A stretch of DNA of 64,000 bases from Luteibacter aegosomatissinici (GCF_023078495.1 NZ_CP095742.1:124001-188000); one strand, 5' to 3'. Positions 26,801-34,959 are shown, counted from the first letter of the stretch. Translations and numbers: made by a program. Notes: generated by a model not told the origin, from the sequence alone.

Positions 26801-27046
26801 CGAGGAGGTGTACAGCATGCCTTCCACGCCGTTGATCTGCTCTTCCAGCGGCGTGGCAACGGTTTCAGCGATGGTCTTGGGGTTGGCGCCGGGGTAGGTC
26901 GCCTTCACCACGACGGTGGGCGGCACCACTTCCGGGTACTCGCTGATCGGCAGCTTGAACACGGCGATACTGCCCGCGATCAGGAACAACACCGACAGCA
27001 CGCCCGCTAAAATCGGGCGCTCTACGAAGAATTGAGCGATTTTCAT
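23858..27046 (-). CDS. RND multidrug efflux pump, inner-membrane transporter (HAE1, AcrB/MexF-like)
   Basis: 1062 residues, full length for the hydrophobe/amphiphile RND family. It has the start FFVERPILAGVLSVLFLIAG, the paired transmembrane domains (segments 2-6 and 8-12), and the proton-relay region GIVVDDAIVVVENVER in TM4, where two adjacent aspartates are visible. The second half repeats the pattern (GGDNNIFTQIGLIVLVGLAC). Two large periplasmic loops give substrate binding. It works with the adaptor (27053-28252) and duct (22421-23854) in one operon; gene order matches mexEF-oprN. Confidence 0.95.
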   Translation of the reverse strand: MKIAQFFVERPILAGVLSVLFLIAGSIAVFKLPISEYPEVVPPTVVVKATYPGANPKTIAETVATPLEEQINGVEGMLYTSSQSTSDGAMTLTVTFALGTDLDNAQVQVQNRVAQAQPRLPEEVQRLGVTTTKSSPDLTMVVHLTSPDNRYDMLYLSNYARTHIKDQLARLDGVGDVQLFGAGEYSMRIWMNPEKLAIRNLTTGDVVNAIREQNIEVAAGALNAPPGPNSNAFQVNINTRGRLITEDDFSNIIIRSDGASVTHLRDVARVELGSNNYALRSLLNNKEAVAIPIFQRPGSNAIAISDEVRAEMATLKKEFPQGVDYSIVYDPTVFVRGSIEAVVHTLFEAIILVVLVVILFLQTWRASIIPLVAVPVSLIGTFAIMYVAGFSLNALSLFGLVLAIGIVVDDAIVVVENVERHIEHGLEPKMATRQAMTEVTGPIVATALVLCAVFVPAAFISGLTGQFYRQFALTIAISTVISAFNSLTLSPALAAILLKGRDEPKDKLTVWMDRSLGWLFRPFNRTFDKASHGYVGGVKKILRFSAVVLVLYAGLVGLGVLGFAKTPTGFVPTQDKQYLVSFAQLPDAASLDRTEGVIRRMGDIALKDPGVESAVQFPGLSINGFTNSTNAGIVFVTLKPFEERRSKDLSAEAIAARLNGQFASIQDAYIAIFPPPPVNGLGTIGGFRMQIEDRGDMGFEELFKQTQGIIAQSQKTPELAHLFTSYQVSVPQYDADIDREKAKSEGIDLSDVFQTMAAYLGSLYVNDFNRFGRTYQVNVSAEPDFRHEPSDVANLKTRNAAGDLVPLGSFLTVRQSNGPDRVQHYNGYPTAEINGGAAPGYSTGQAQAAMEKLVQANLPNGMTYEWTELTYQQILAGNTAVLVFPLSVLLVFLVLASLYESLSLPLAVILIVPMVLLSAITGVILTGGDNNIFTQIGLIVLVGLACKNAILIVEFAREAEIEGMNRVDAVLEAARLRLRPILMTSFAFIMGVVPLVTSHGAGAEMRHAMGVAVFAGMLGVTFFGLIFTPLFYVLIRAWNERSEAKRAARRERRLLEHAAREV

Positions 27047-27052
27047 GGTGGA

Positions 27053-28252
27053 TCAGTCCTTCGCCTGCGCAACGCTATCGACGCCGGCGGGGCGGCTGGC
27101 GACGTTGCGCGCGCTATCGGGTACCAGGGAGGCCATGGCGACGCGCTTGGCGTTCACTTCGACGCCGGGGCGCACGTGCTGCAGGCCATTCACGATCACG
27201 ACGTCCTCGGCGTTCAGGCCGCTGTCGACAACGCGCAGGCCATCGACAAGCGCACCAGTGGACACGCGGCGGTATTCCACCTTCTTGTCCTTGCCGACCA
27301 CGTAGACGAACTTGTTGCCCAGGTCGGTGCCGACCGCCTTGTCGTCAATGAGTGCGCGCGGCTGCGTGTTGCCGCTGCGCAGTTCGACGCGGGCGAACAG
27401 GCCCGGCGTGAATGCGCCATCGGCATTCGGGAACACCGCGCGCAGGCGGATCGTGCCGGCACCGGCCTTCACCTGGTTATCGATGAAGTCGATCTTGCCG
27501 ATGTGCGGGTAGCCCTGTTCGTCGGCGAGGCCCATGTCTACTTCCGGCGCGTGGCCGTTGGCACGGCGCAGCCGATCGAGCTTGAGGAAGCTCTGCTCAT
27601 CCACGTCGAAGTACACGTACATCGGATCGGTGGTGACGACGCTGGTCAGCGTATCGGTGGGCGTGACGAGGTTGCCGGCGGTGATCTGCGCGTTGCTGAC
27701 CTTGCCATCGACCGGGGCACGCACCTCGGTGAACGAAAGATTGAGGCGCGCGTTGTCGAGCGCAGCCTGTACCGAGGCGACCTGCGCCTTGGCGCTGGCG
27801 GCCGCGGTATCCAGGCGATCGGCCTCTTCCTGTGAGACAGCGTGCTGCTGCACCAGCTTCGCGCCGCGGGCCGCGTTGGCATCGGCGTTCTTCGCCTCGG
27901 CCCTGGCCTGGGCCAGGTTAGCCGCCAGGCGGTCGCTCTCGGCGCGGTAGGGGCGCGGGTCGATGGTGAAGAGCAGGTCGCCCTTCTTCACCGTGGCGCC
28001 TTCGACGAAGTGCACCGAATCGACGTAGCCGCTGACGCGCGGGCGGATCTGGATCGTATCCACCGCCTGGATCCGGCCGGTGAAGGTGTTGCTGTCGCTG
28101 ACGGGGCGGAGCAGGACCTGGGCCACCGTCACTTCGGGCGTCGGCATGGCCGGGGCCTTGTCGGCGGCGTGGGTGCTCGGCGAGCTGAGCCAGATAGCCG
28201 AGGCGATAGCCACCGCCAGGGCGGACGAACCGAACAGGATTTTCTTCTTCAT
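27053..28252 (-). CDS. RND efflux periplasmic adaptor (membrane fusion protein)
   Basis: 399 residues from ATG 28252 (MKKKILFGSSALAVAIASAI, signal or anchor); the frame to 28321 crosses the promoter. Family parts in order: RIQAVDTIQIRPRVSGYVDS (lipoyl-like half), EGATVKKGDLLFTIDPRPY, an alpha-helical hairpin, TEVRAPVDGKVSNAQIT, and a beta-barrel and membrane-proximal domain ending near VIVNGLQHVRPGVEV. It links the inner-membrane pump to the outer-membrane duct. First gene of the operon, behind a MerR/SoxR-like promoter. Confidence 0.93.
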   Translation of the reverse strand: MKKKILFGSSALAVAIASAIWLSSPSTHAADKAPAMPTPEVTVAQVLLRPVSDSNTFTGRIQAVDTIQIRPRVSGYVDSVHFVEGATVKKGDLLFTIDPRPYRAESDRLAANLAQARAEAKNADANAARGAKLVQQHAVSQEEADRLDTAAASAKAQVASVQAALDNARLNLSFTEVRAPVDGKVSNAQITAGNLVTPTDTLTSVVTTDPMYVYFDVDEQSFLKLDRLRRANGHAPEVDMGLADEQGYPHIGKIDFIDNQVKAGAGTIRLRAVFPNADGAFTPGLFARVELRSGNTQPRALIDDKAVGTDLGNKFVYVVGKDKKVEYRRVSTGALVDGLRVVDSGLNAEDVVIVNGLQHVRPGVEVNAKRVAMASLVPDSARNVASRPAGVDSVAQAKD

Positions 28253-28306
28253 GGAGGGGAGTCCGGTGAGTGTGTGTAGGGGGAGCCGAAAGGGTTCGGG
28301 CGGCGC

Positions 28307-28337
28307 AGGATCCAACCTCAACGTTGGTTGAGGTCAA
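28307..28337 (-). promoter_or_regulatory. MerR/SoxR-type promoter of the RND operon
   Basis: A dyad ACCTCAAC-GTTG-GTTGAGGT (28315-28334) lies between a leftward -35 TTGACC (28337-28332) and -10 GATCCT (28312-28307), separated by 19 bases. The over-long 19-base spacer with a dyad inside it is the hallmark of MerR-family promoters, and the dyad is very like SoxR boxes (CCTCAA...TTGAGG with 18-base span). The start of transcription would be about 50 bases before the adaptor gene. Confidence 0.65.
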
Positions 28338-28369
28338 GCCGGTCCGTCTCAGGGGGCGTAACTTAGGTC

Positions 28370-28425
28370 TTGCGCGTCAAGCTAAAAATGGGTCTACAAT
28401 CATCGCGGCTGTGACGCTGAGTCAC
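28370..28425 (+). promoter_or_regulatory. Promoter and dyad upstream of the LysR gene
   Basis: TTGCGC (28370-28375) and TACAAT (28395-28400) are a possible -35/-10 pair with a 19-base gap. GTGAC-GCTGA-GTCAC (28411-28425) follows as a perfect 5-base dyad, placed where an autorepressor could act. Confidence 0.4.
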
Positions 28426-28450
28426 GAATACCTTCAGACCGGAGCTGGCG

Positions 28451-29434
28451 ATGGAAGACTTTTCCGCTATCAGCGTGTTTGTCCGGGTGGTGGAAGCGAA
28501 GAGCTTCTCCGCCGCCGCTACCCACCTTGAAATGACCCCTTCAGGGGTGAGCCGCGCCATCTCCCGGCTGGAAGAAAGCCTGGGTGCGCGGCTGTTCTTC
28601 CGATCGACCCGTTCGCTACGGTTGACCGACGATGGCAGCGCGTTCTACGCAAGATGCAAGGAAATCCTGGCGGACCTGACGGAGGCCACCGAGGCCCTGG
28701 GGTACGCCAAGACCAAGCCGGCGGGCAAGTTGCGCGTGGCCGCCTCGTCGGCCGTGGGCCGGGCGGCACTTATTCCCAATCTGGTGGAATTCGAGCAGCG
28801 CTACCCGGATATCCGGCTCGAGCTGACCATGTGTGACTTCCCGTTCGATCTGAACGAGGAAGGTTTCGATTGCGCCATTCGCATGGGCGAACTGGCCGAT
28901 TCCAGCCTGATCGCGCGCAAGATTGGCCACTTCAGCAACGTGCTTTGTGCGTCACCGGCGTACCTTGCCCGGCACGGCACCCCTCGTTCCATCGAGGACC
29001 TCAAGAGCCACCGGGCGGTGAACTTCGTGCACCCGGCTACCGGCAAGGCCTCGCAGTGGCAGTTCGATTCCCCGGGCGGCCGCGTCTCGGTGGACGTCGA
29101 CGCCCACATGATGATCAACGACGGCGAATCGGTGATCCAGGCGGCGATCGCCGGCCTGGGCATCATCCAGGCCCCGCACTGCCTGGCGGCCTGCGCGCTT
29201 TCCAAGGGGATGCTCGAGATCATCATGACCGATACGATCTCGACCGGCTCCAACCTGTGGATCGTGTACCCGCAGAAGCGCCACCTGTCCGCCCGCGTCC
29301 AGGCCTTCATCGAGTGGACCAGCGAGCTGTTCCAGCGCACGAGCGATCCGCAGTGTCGCCTGGTGGAACAGCAGCAGGCGGAGCTCGAGGCGGTACGCAA
29401 GAAGAAGATGCCGGCTATCGCCGCGGTGGCCTAA
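28451..29434 (+). CDS. LysR family transcriptional regulator
   Basis: 327 residues. N-terminal winged helix (FVRVVEAKSFSAAATHLEMT, PSGVSRAISRLEESLGARLF) and a substrate-binding domain from about residue 90. The charged tail (QQQAELEAVRKKKMPAIAAV) is longer than usual. Divergent to the RND operon with 198 bases between, the usual place for a regulator of the pump. Confidence 0.92.
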   Translation: MEDFSAISVFVRVVEAKSFSAAATHLEMTPSGVSRAISRLEESLGARLFFRSTRSLRLTDDGSAFYARCKEILADLTEATEALGYAKTKPAGKLRVAASSAVGRAALIPNLVEFEQRYPDIRLELTMCDFPFDLNEEGFDCAIRMGELADSSLIARKIGHFSNVLCASPAYLARHGTPRSIEDLKSHRAVNFVHPATGKASQWQFDSPGGRVSVDVDAHMMINDGESVIQAAIAGLGIIQAPHCLAACALSKGMLEIIMTDTISTGSNLWIVYPQKRHLSARVQAFIEWTSELFQRTSDPQCRLVEQQQAELEAVRKKKMPAIAAVA

Positions 29435-29523
29435 CCCGCCACCTTCATAATTCATCATTCGGTTTTCAGGCACTTCAGATGACCTGAAGGCGTACTGGGG
29501 GCTCCTCACACGGAGCCTCCTTC

Positions 29524-30639
29524 ATGCGCTATCGACTTGCCAGACTCCTGTTCGCCCTGGCCGCCTTTCCGGGCTGGGCCGCCACCTACGTACCCCCCAA
29601 ACCCAGCGCCGATGGCTGGCAGGTCGCCGATGCAGCCCGCCTCGGCTGGGACACCGCGACGCTCGAAAGCCTCGGCCCGAAGATGGCCGATGGCACCTAT
29701 AAAAAGATCACCAGCGTGGTCGTAGCCGACCACGGACGGCTGGTGTACGAGGGCTACTTCAACGATGGCTCGGCCGACGCGCTGAACGATGTGCGCTCGG
29801 CGACCAAGAGCCTGACCGCCATGCTGGTCGGTGCCGCCATCCAGCGGGGGGCCATCAAAGACGTACAGACCCCCGTCTACACGTTCTTCCCCGATGTGAA
29901 GCTCGAGAAGGCCGATGCCCGCCGGGCAAAGATCACCCTGGAAGACCTGCTCACCATGAGCTCGATCTGGGAGTGCGACGACGACAACTCATTCTCCACC
30001 GGTAACGAGGAGCGCATGTACGTTTCCGAGCGCTGGCTGGATTTCGCCCTGAATTTGCCGGTGCGCGGTTATGCGCCGTGGGTGCAGCGCCCCGCGGAGG
30101 CACCGTATGGCCGGGCGTTCTCCTATTGCACCGCGGGTGCCTTCGTGGCCGGCGCGGCGGTGGAGCGGTCCGTGAAGGAGCCATTGGCCACGTTCGCCCG
30201 CGAGGCGCTGGAAGCACCGCTCGGCATCACCCAGTCGCACTGGAACACCTCCAGCGAAGGCATTGGCATGGGCGGCGGTGGCACGCGCTACCGCTCGCGC
30301 GACCTCGCGAAATTCGGGCAGCTCGCGCTGGATGGGGGCGAGTGGCAGGGTAAGCAGGTGTTGCCGGCGGCGTGGGTGACGGCGATGCTCACGCCGCACG
30401 CGCAGGCCCGCGAGGACGCCGAGTACGGCTACCTGTGGTGGCGCTTCCACTTCACCATCGATGGCGTGGATACGCCGGTCTGGGCGATGAGTGGCAATGG
30501 CGGGAACTACGTGTTCGTCGTGCCGTCACGCGGTGTCGTCGCCGTCATCACCAGCCAGGCATTCAACGAGCGCTTCGCGCACCCGCAGTCGCAGGGGCTG
30601 TTCCGCGACATCGTGCTCAAGTCCCTGCCCAAACGCTGA
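29524..30639 (+). CDS. Serine hydrolase, beta-lactamase (class C) fold, secreted
   Basis: 371 residues with a signal peptide (ending FPGWA). Class C/esterase EstB motifs: SATKS (SxxK, nucleophile serine) near residue 93, and a YxN-like FSYCTAG in which the third residue is threonine rather than asparagine. The end motif GNGGNYVFVVPSRGVV replaces the usual KTG/HTG. This pattern is common in esterases and D-amino peptidases of this fold rather than true beta-lactamases. Two hairpins (29473-29489 and 29497-29520) precede the start, the second covering its ribosome-binding site. Confidence 0.85.
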   Translation: MRYRLARLLFALAAFPGWAATYVPPKPSADGWQVADAARLGWDTATLESLGPKMADGTYKKITSVVVADHGRLVYEGYFNDGSADALNDVRSATKSLTAMLVGAAIQRGAIKDVQTPVYTFFPDVKLEKADARRAKITLEDLLTMSSIWECDDDNSFSTGNEERMYVSERWLDFALNLPVRGYAPWVQRPAEAPYGRAFSYCTAGAFVAGAAVERSVKEPLATFAREALEAPLGITQSHWNTSSEGIGMGGGGTRYRSRDLAKFGQLALDGGEWQGKQVLPAAWVTAMLTPHAQAREDAEYGYLWWRFHFTIDGVDTPVWAMSGNGGNYVFVVPSRGVVAVITSQAFNERFAHPQSQGLFRDIVLKSLPKR

Positions 30640-30764
30640 TTGCGCGCAAGCACGGCCCTACAAAAGCCACCATTTCTGTAGGAGCGTGCTTGCACGCGAT
30701 GCATGTGCACCGCAGTGCTACTACGGCACGGTATCCTGTAGTAGCGCGCTTGCGCGCGATTCCC
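30638..30764. repeat. Cluster of three REP-like elements
   Basis: A leftward copy at 30638-30662 (ATTGCGCGCAAGCACGGCCC then TACA), and rightward copies at 30675-30702 (CTGTAGGAGCGTGCTTGCAC) and 30735-30764 (CTGTAGTAGCGCGCTTGCGC). The last one lies inside the 3' end of the regulator gene that terminates at 30721. Confidence 0.7.
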
Positions 30765-32307
30765 GATCACAGGGAAGATCGGCAGGACACCACTTCGCTT
30801 CCAGCACGCGTTCGCGCTCGGCACGCGTGCGCCGCTCAATACTGCCGATCACGTCCTGGAAACCTGGATCCGCGGCAATCGGCGCAAACAAGGGAGAAGC
30901 GCGCAAGTACCCGGCATCCCGCCAGCCCATCGCCACGGCATCATCCAGCGCCGCGATGGCCCCTCGATGATCGCCCGCGGCCTGCAGTAGCCACACCAGT
31001 TCAAAGCGGCTTGCTGGCCAGGGATCGTTGGCCAGGGCCTTGCGCGTCGCGACGACGCGTTGCTGCAGCGCTTCACCCGCGATGGGCCTGGCCGCGTAGA
31101 GCAAGCTCAGCGTCTCGGGCAGCGATGCTTCCGGGCGTAGCGCATGCGCCTCCGCGAATGCGTTCGAAGCGGCGTCCTTGTCACCGCGGCGCAATGCAAG
31201 CTCGCCCTCAAGCAGCGGGAGTTCAGGGCGCGCGGTATCCCGTTGGCGAGCGGCGGCGATGGCCGCACGCGCCTCGTCAAAGCGGCCACGTGCAAACAGG
31301 TACGCTGGCCAGCCGATGTTGCCGAAGACGTTATCGGGCGCGAGGTCGAATACCTGCTTGTAGCGCTGCCCCGCCTGCGTCGTAAAACCAAGCAGCTCGT
31401 ATTCACGTGCCAGCTGCACATCGCGATACCGCACGCGGGCCGGGTCGCCCTGCATGCTCAGGTTGGCATGCAAGGCATCGGCGAGGCGGCCCTGCTCCTG
31501 GTAGAGGTACGCTGCGGACGAGCGCGTGGCATCGTCGGCGGGATCCAGGCGAACCGCGGCCTCGTAGGCGGCAATGGCCCCGCCGATATCGCCAAGGCAA
31601 TCGCGCGCATAGCCGAGTGCGGACCATGCCACGGCGCTCTCCGAGCCCACCGATACCGCGCGGCCCGCAATTCGTAACGCATCACGCGCATCATCGATGC
31701 TGCCGTTGTACAGGCAGGTGCGTGCCGCGCGCGTACGGCTGGCCCCCGATAACGCTTCGACATCGTCGGGGGCTTCGTGCAGCGCCCGATCGTACAGGGC
31801 GAGCGCGCGCTCATTGTTATCGCGCTGGCCCATGCGCGCGTACCAGTGGGCGCGATCGAGGATCTGCTGCTCGGCGCTGGGTGCGGGCTTCTGTTCTCGT
31901 GCGAGAAAGCTGGCACCGAATGCGGCAGCCGCAAGCACACCTACGGCGGCCAGTGCCGGCCAGAGGGTGAAGCGCCGCTTGCCGTGCTCGATAAGATCGG
32001 GAACCACCGGCGCGCCAAGCTGGTAGCCACGGCTACGCACGGTACGTACATAGCGTGGCGCCCGTGCATCATCACCCAACGCCTGCCGCAGCAGGCGCAC
32101 ACGCTGGGTGATGGTCTCCTCGTTCACTACGGCAGGCGCCCATACCGCGTCGATCAGTTCATCGAACGTGACTACGCGGTCGCCGTGTTCGACGAGGCAG
32201 GCCAACAGGCGAAAGCTTAGCCCGGCGACATCGAGCCGGATGCCGTCCCGCTCAACCGTTTGCCGGTCGAGATCGATGATGAGATCGAGCAGTCGGTAGC
32301 GGCGCAC
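30721..32307 (-). CDS. CadC-like winged-helix membrane regulator with TPR repeats
   Basis: 528 residues from GTG 32307. Residues 1-98 form an OmpR-type winged helix (LACLVEHGDRVVTFDELIDA, TITQRVRLLRQALGDD, VRTVRSRGYQLG), followed by one membrane segment (LWPALAAVGVLAAAAFGASF, about 114-133) and a periplasmic TPR-rich domain. It is a one-component regulator sensing outside the membrane. Its last 15 or so residues (CDRESRASALLQDTVP) are encoded by a REP element, so the C-terminus has been rewritten. Target genes unknown. Confidence 0.85.
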   Translation of the reverse strand: MRRYRLLDLIIDLDRQTVERDGIRLDVAGLSFRLLACLVEHGDRVVTFDELIDAVWAPAVVNEETITQRVRLLRQALGDDARAPRYVRTVRSRGYQLGAPVVPDLIEHGKRRFTLWPALAAVGVLAAAAFGASFLAREQKPAPSAEQQILDRAHWYARMGQRDNNERALALYDRALHEAPDDVEALSGASRTRAARTCLYNGSIDDARDALRIAGRAVSVGSESAVAWSALGYARDCLGDIGGAIAAYEAAVRLDPADDATRSSAAYLYQEQGRLADALHANLSMQGDPARVRYRDVQLAREYELLGFTTQAGQRYKQVFDLAPDNVFGNIGWPAYLFARGRFDEARAAIAAARQRDTARPELPLLEGELALRRGDKDAASNAFAEAHALRPEASLPETLSLLYAARPIAGEALQQRVVATRKALANDPWPASRFELVWLLQAAGDHRGAIAALDDAVAMGWRDAGYLRASPLFAPIAADPGFQDVIGSIERRTRAERERVLEAKWCPADLPCDRESRASALLQDTVP

Positions 32308-32320
32308 AGGTTATGCCGGA

Positions 32321-33115
32321 TCAGACACCGGCGGGGAGGAACAGGAGCAGGGCGATGCCCAGCGCAATGCGATACACCGCGAAAGGCGTGAAGCGATGCG
32401 AACGGATATAGCCCAGCAGCCATTTCACGGCCACGAACGCAACGATCGTGGATACGACGAACGCGACACCCAGGCCGGTCCAGTCTTCGCCCGCCGCACC
32501 GCCATGCTGGAAGGTCTTGAGCAGTTCATAGCCGGTAGCGGCATACATGGTCGGGATGCCAACAAGGAACGCGAATTCGGTAGCGGCAGCCCGGTTGCTG
32601 GTGCCGGCGAGCATGGCAATGAAGATCGTGGCCGCAGAGCGCGACGTGCCCGGGAAAATGCCCGCGACCATCTGTGCGAGGCCGACAAGGATGGCGACGC
32701 GCCAGGTGATCGCGACCTGGTCAGGACGCTTCGAGGCGACCTGCTCGGCGAGGATCATCCAGAAGCCGCCGACGATCAGGGCCCACGCGATCGGCGTGAT
32801 GGTCTCGGGCAGCTTGAAGCCCATCTTCGTGGCGATAAGGCCAAGCACTGCGGTGATCAGGAACGCGACGGAAAGCTTGGCGATGTAATCGCGGGTTTCC
32901 GGGCGGCGCCAGTTCTGCACGAAGCTCCACAGCGTGCGCCAGTAGATGAACGTCACGGCGAGGATCGCACCGGCCTGGATGGCGACATTGAAAAGATCGG
33001 AGCGGGCGCCGAGCCAGCGCTCGGCGATCAGCAGGTGGCCTGTGCTCGAGATGGGCAGGAATTCGGTGATTCCTTCGATGATGCCGAGGAGGATGGCGCT
33101 GATCAGATCATTCAC
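32321..33115 (-). CDS. uppP: Undecaprenyl-diphosphatase (BacA type)
   Basis: 264 residues starting at GTG 33115; the frame upstream to 33217 lacks the family start. Eight membrane segments are expected. Signatures: GIIEGITEFLPISSTGHLLI (the two catalytic loops include Glu17/Glu21-type residues), and AGIFPGTSRSAATI. It dephosphorylates undecaprenyl diphosphate to recycle the lipid carrier for cell-wall synthesis and confers bacitracin resistance. It ends 14 bases before the TPR regulator gene starts, on the same strand. Confidence 0.95.
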   Translation of the reverse strand: MNDLISAILLGIIEGITEFLPISSTGHLLIAERWLGARSDLFNVAIQAGAILAVTFIYWRTLWSFVQNWRRPETRDYIAKLSVAFLITAVLGLIATKMGFKLPETITPIAWALIVGGFWMILAEQVASKRPDQVAITWRVAILVGLAQMVAGIFPGTSRSAATIFIAMLAGTSNRAAATEFAFLVGIPTMYAATGYELLKTFQHGGAAGEDWTGLGVAFVVSTIVAFVAVKWLLGYIRSHRFTPFAVYRIALGIALLLFLPAGV

Positions 33116-33259
33116 GTCGCGGTGCTTCCAATGGGGACGGCGGCACAGCTTAGCCTGTCCGGCATGGCAGGTGCCCGCACGACGGGCACCCTGTTCACCA
33201 TTACGTGCGCCAGGCACGCCATCGGGCGGCCTGTTCGCAAGATTTTTCCGCGCGGTCGG

Positions 33260-34933
33260 TCAGCCGAAGGTCAGGGTTTCGGTCAGGTCGCCCGGGGCCG
33301 GGCCGCCGGCCTTTACCATTGCGTCGTCGCGCATCTGCAGGCCGGGCAGCTTCTCCAGCTTGAAACGGCGTGTCAGGAAGCGCGAGATCGAGCCGGTGTC
33401 GTAGATGGTGTGCTCGACGTGCCCCTTCTTTGCGAATGGCGAGACCACCAGCGCGGGAATACGCGTGCCCGGCCCCCAGCGATCGCCCTTGGGCGGCGCC
33501 ACGTGATCCCACCAGCCGCCGTTCTCATCGAACGTGATGATGACGAGCATGTTCTTCCACTGCGGGCTCTTCTGCAGCTGGTGCACGATGCTGCCGATAT
33601 GGCGATCGCCCGCCTCCACGTCGGAATAGCCGGCGTGCATGTTCAGGTCGCCCTGTGGCTTGTAGTACGCCACGGTCGGCAGTTTGCCCGCGGCGACATC
33701 CGCCAGGAATTTATTGGTCTTCGGCGATTCGCCCGTGCCGCCATCGCGCAGGTGCTTCGCGCGCGCATCCGTGCCCGGGGCGAGCGAGACGAAGTAGTTG
33801 AGCGGCTGGTGGTGCGGCTGGAAGTTGGGGGTGGACGGGAACGTGCCGTCGTCGCTATCGCCCTTGCCATCCAGCGCGGCCTGGAAGCCGCCGCCATACC
33901 ACGCCCAGTCGACGCCCTTGGCCGATAGCACATCGCCGATCTGCTTGTGCTTCTGCGGCACCAGGGTATTCGGGCTGCTGGCATCGGCCAGCAAGGGGTT
34001 CTTGCGGTCCACGTTGAAGCCCGGCGAGTACGGCGGCCCGATGGTGTTCACCGCGTAGAAGTCGGGTGTCAGCTGATTGTGGTGCGCGAACTTGGGTTTG
34101 CCGTCCATCGCGCTCTTCGGTGATTTCTCGTCCATCTTCAGGTGGTAATCCGTGGCGCTACCGCTTTCGGTCACCGCAATGGCGAACTGGGCCGGGCTCT
34201 TGTCCGCATCCGGGTAGAACGGTGGCTGCGCGGCGACCAGGTACTGGTGATTGAGGAACGAGCCGCCGAACGCGCCCATGAAGAAGCGATCGCACAGGGT
34301 GAATTGTTCGGCCAGGCGCCACAGGCGAAGGTGCACGGGGGCGTCGGCGTAGTGGCCCATGGTGAGCGCGCCGTTATCGCCCCAGGCCACGAAACCATCG
34401 TTCTTGCCGCCGTTGATCTGCAGCTGGTTGTTGTAGAACGCGTGCACGAGGTCGCGGGTAACCACGCCGTGCGGGAGCGGCGTGCCATCGCCAGTGTGCA
34501 GCGCCCAGGGGGCGTTCGGCAGGCCGGTGATGTCGCCTTCGGCGATCTTGTACGTGCGGTGGTCCACGGTCTGTTCGTGCGGGACCATGCCGCCCCAGAT
34601 CGGCGGAAGGGTCTTCAGCGGCGTGCCATCGCGGTCGCGCTGGACAGTGCGCTCGGCAGGCACATCCTTGAGTGGCTCGAGCAGGCCGGGGAAGTTCGCG
34701 AAAAGATTGTTGAAGCTGCGGTTCTCGGCGTAGATGACGACGACGTTCTGGATGTGCTTTTCCAGGAGGGCATCGAGCGCGGCACCCGTCGGCGCGGCGG
34801 GCGCCGTCTTCGCGGCGCCTGCGGCAGCGTCCGCAGCCCCACCCAGGGCCAGCATCGCACCCGTCGTGGCCATGCCGCCAAGCAGGCGGCGCCGGCCGGC
34901 GTCAGGGGTATCGTTATCGTGCTTCTTCGTCAT
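33260..34933 (-). CDS. Tat-exported phosphoesterase (phospholipase C/acid phosphatase AcpA family)
   Basis: 557 residues. The N-terminus has a twin-arginine signal (AGRRRLLGGMATTGAMLAL). The phosphoesterase family motifs are VVVIYAENRSFNNLF (metal and nucleophile region), an FMGAFGGSFLNHQYLVAA segment, and IITFDENGGWWDHVAPP. It should hydrolyse phosphate or phospholipid esters in the periplasm. It follows the GH43 gene directly, and its start codon is buried in a hairpin (34932-34959). Confidence 0.9.
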   Translation of the reverse strand: MTKKHDNDTPDAGRRRLLGGMATTGAMLALGGAADAAAGAAKTAPAAPTGAALDALLEKHIQNVVVIYAENRSFNNLFANFPGLLEPLKDVPAERTVQRDRDGTPLKTLPPIWGGMVPHEQTVDHRTYKIAEGDITGLPNAPWALHTGDGTPLPHGVVTRDLVHAFYNNQLQINGGKNDGFVAWGDNGALTMGHYADAPVHLRLWRLAEQFTLCDRFFMGAFGGSFLNHQYLVAAQPPFYPDADKSPAQFAIAVTESGSATDYHLKMDEKSPKSAMDGKPKFAHHNQLTPDFYAVNTIGPPYSPGFNVDRKNPLLADASSPNTLVPQKHKQIGDVLSAKGVDWAWYGGGFQAALDGKGDSDDGTFPSTPNFQPHHQPLNYFVSLAPGTDARAKHLRDGGTGESPKTNKFLADVAAGKLPTVAYYKPQGDLNMHAGYSDVEAGDRHIGSIVHQLQKSPQWKNMLVIITFDENGGWWDHVAPPKGDRWGPGTRIPALVVSPFAKKGHVEHTIYDTGSISRFLTRRFKLEKLPGLQMRDDAMVKAGGPAPGDLTETLTFG

Positions 34934-34959
34934 GGCTCCACACCGTGGGGTGGAGCCAT
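34932..34959 (-). promoter_or_regulatory. Hairpin spanning the GH43 stop and phosphoesterase start
   Basis: Perfect 10-base stem ATGGCTCCAC / GTGGAGCCAT with an 8-base loop. The 3' arm in the mRNA holds GGAG and the ATG of the phosphoesterase; the 5' arm begins within the GH43 TGA. Ribosomes finishing GH43 would open it, suggesting translational coupling. Confidence 0.5.

Noticed and set aside
23759-27010. A 1083-residue open frame on the plus strand
   Set aside because: It is the antisense shadow of the RND pump; its sequence is a low-complexity mix rich in His, Arg, Asp and Glu with no domain.
29524-30639. True class C beta-lactamase
   Set aside because: SxxK is present but YxN is YCT and the KTG box is not found, which fits an esterase or peptidase of the same fold.
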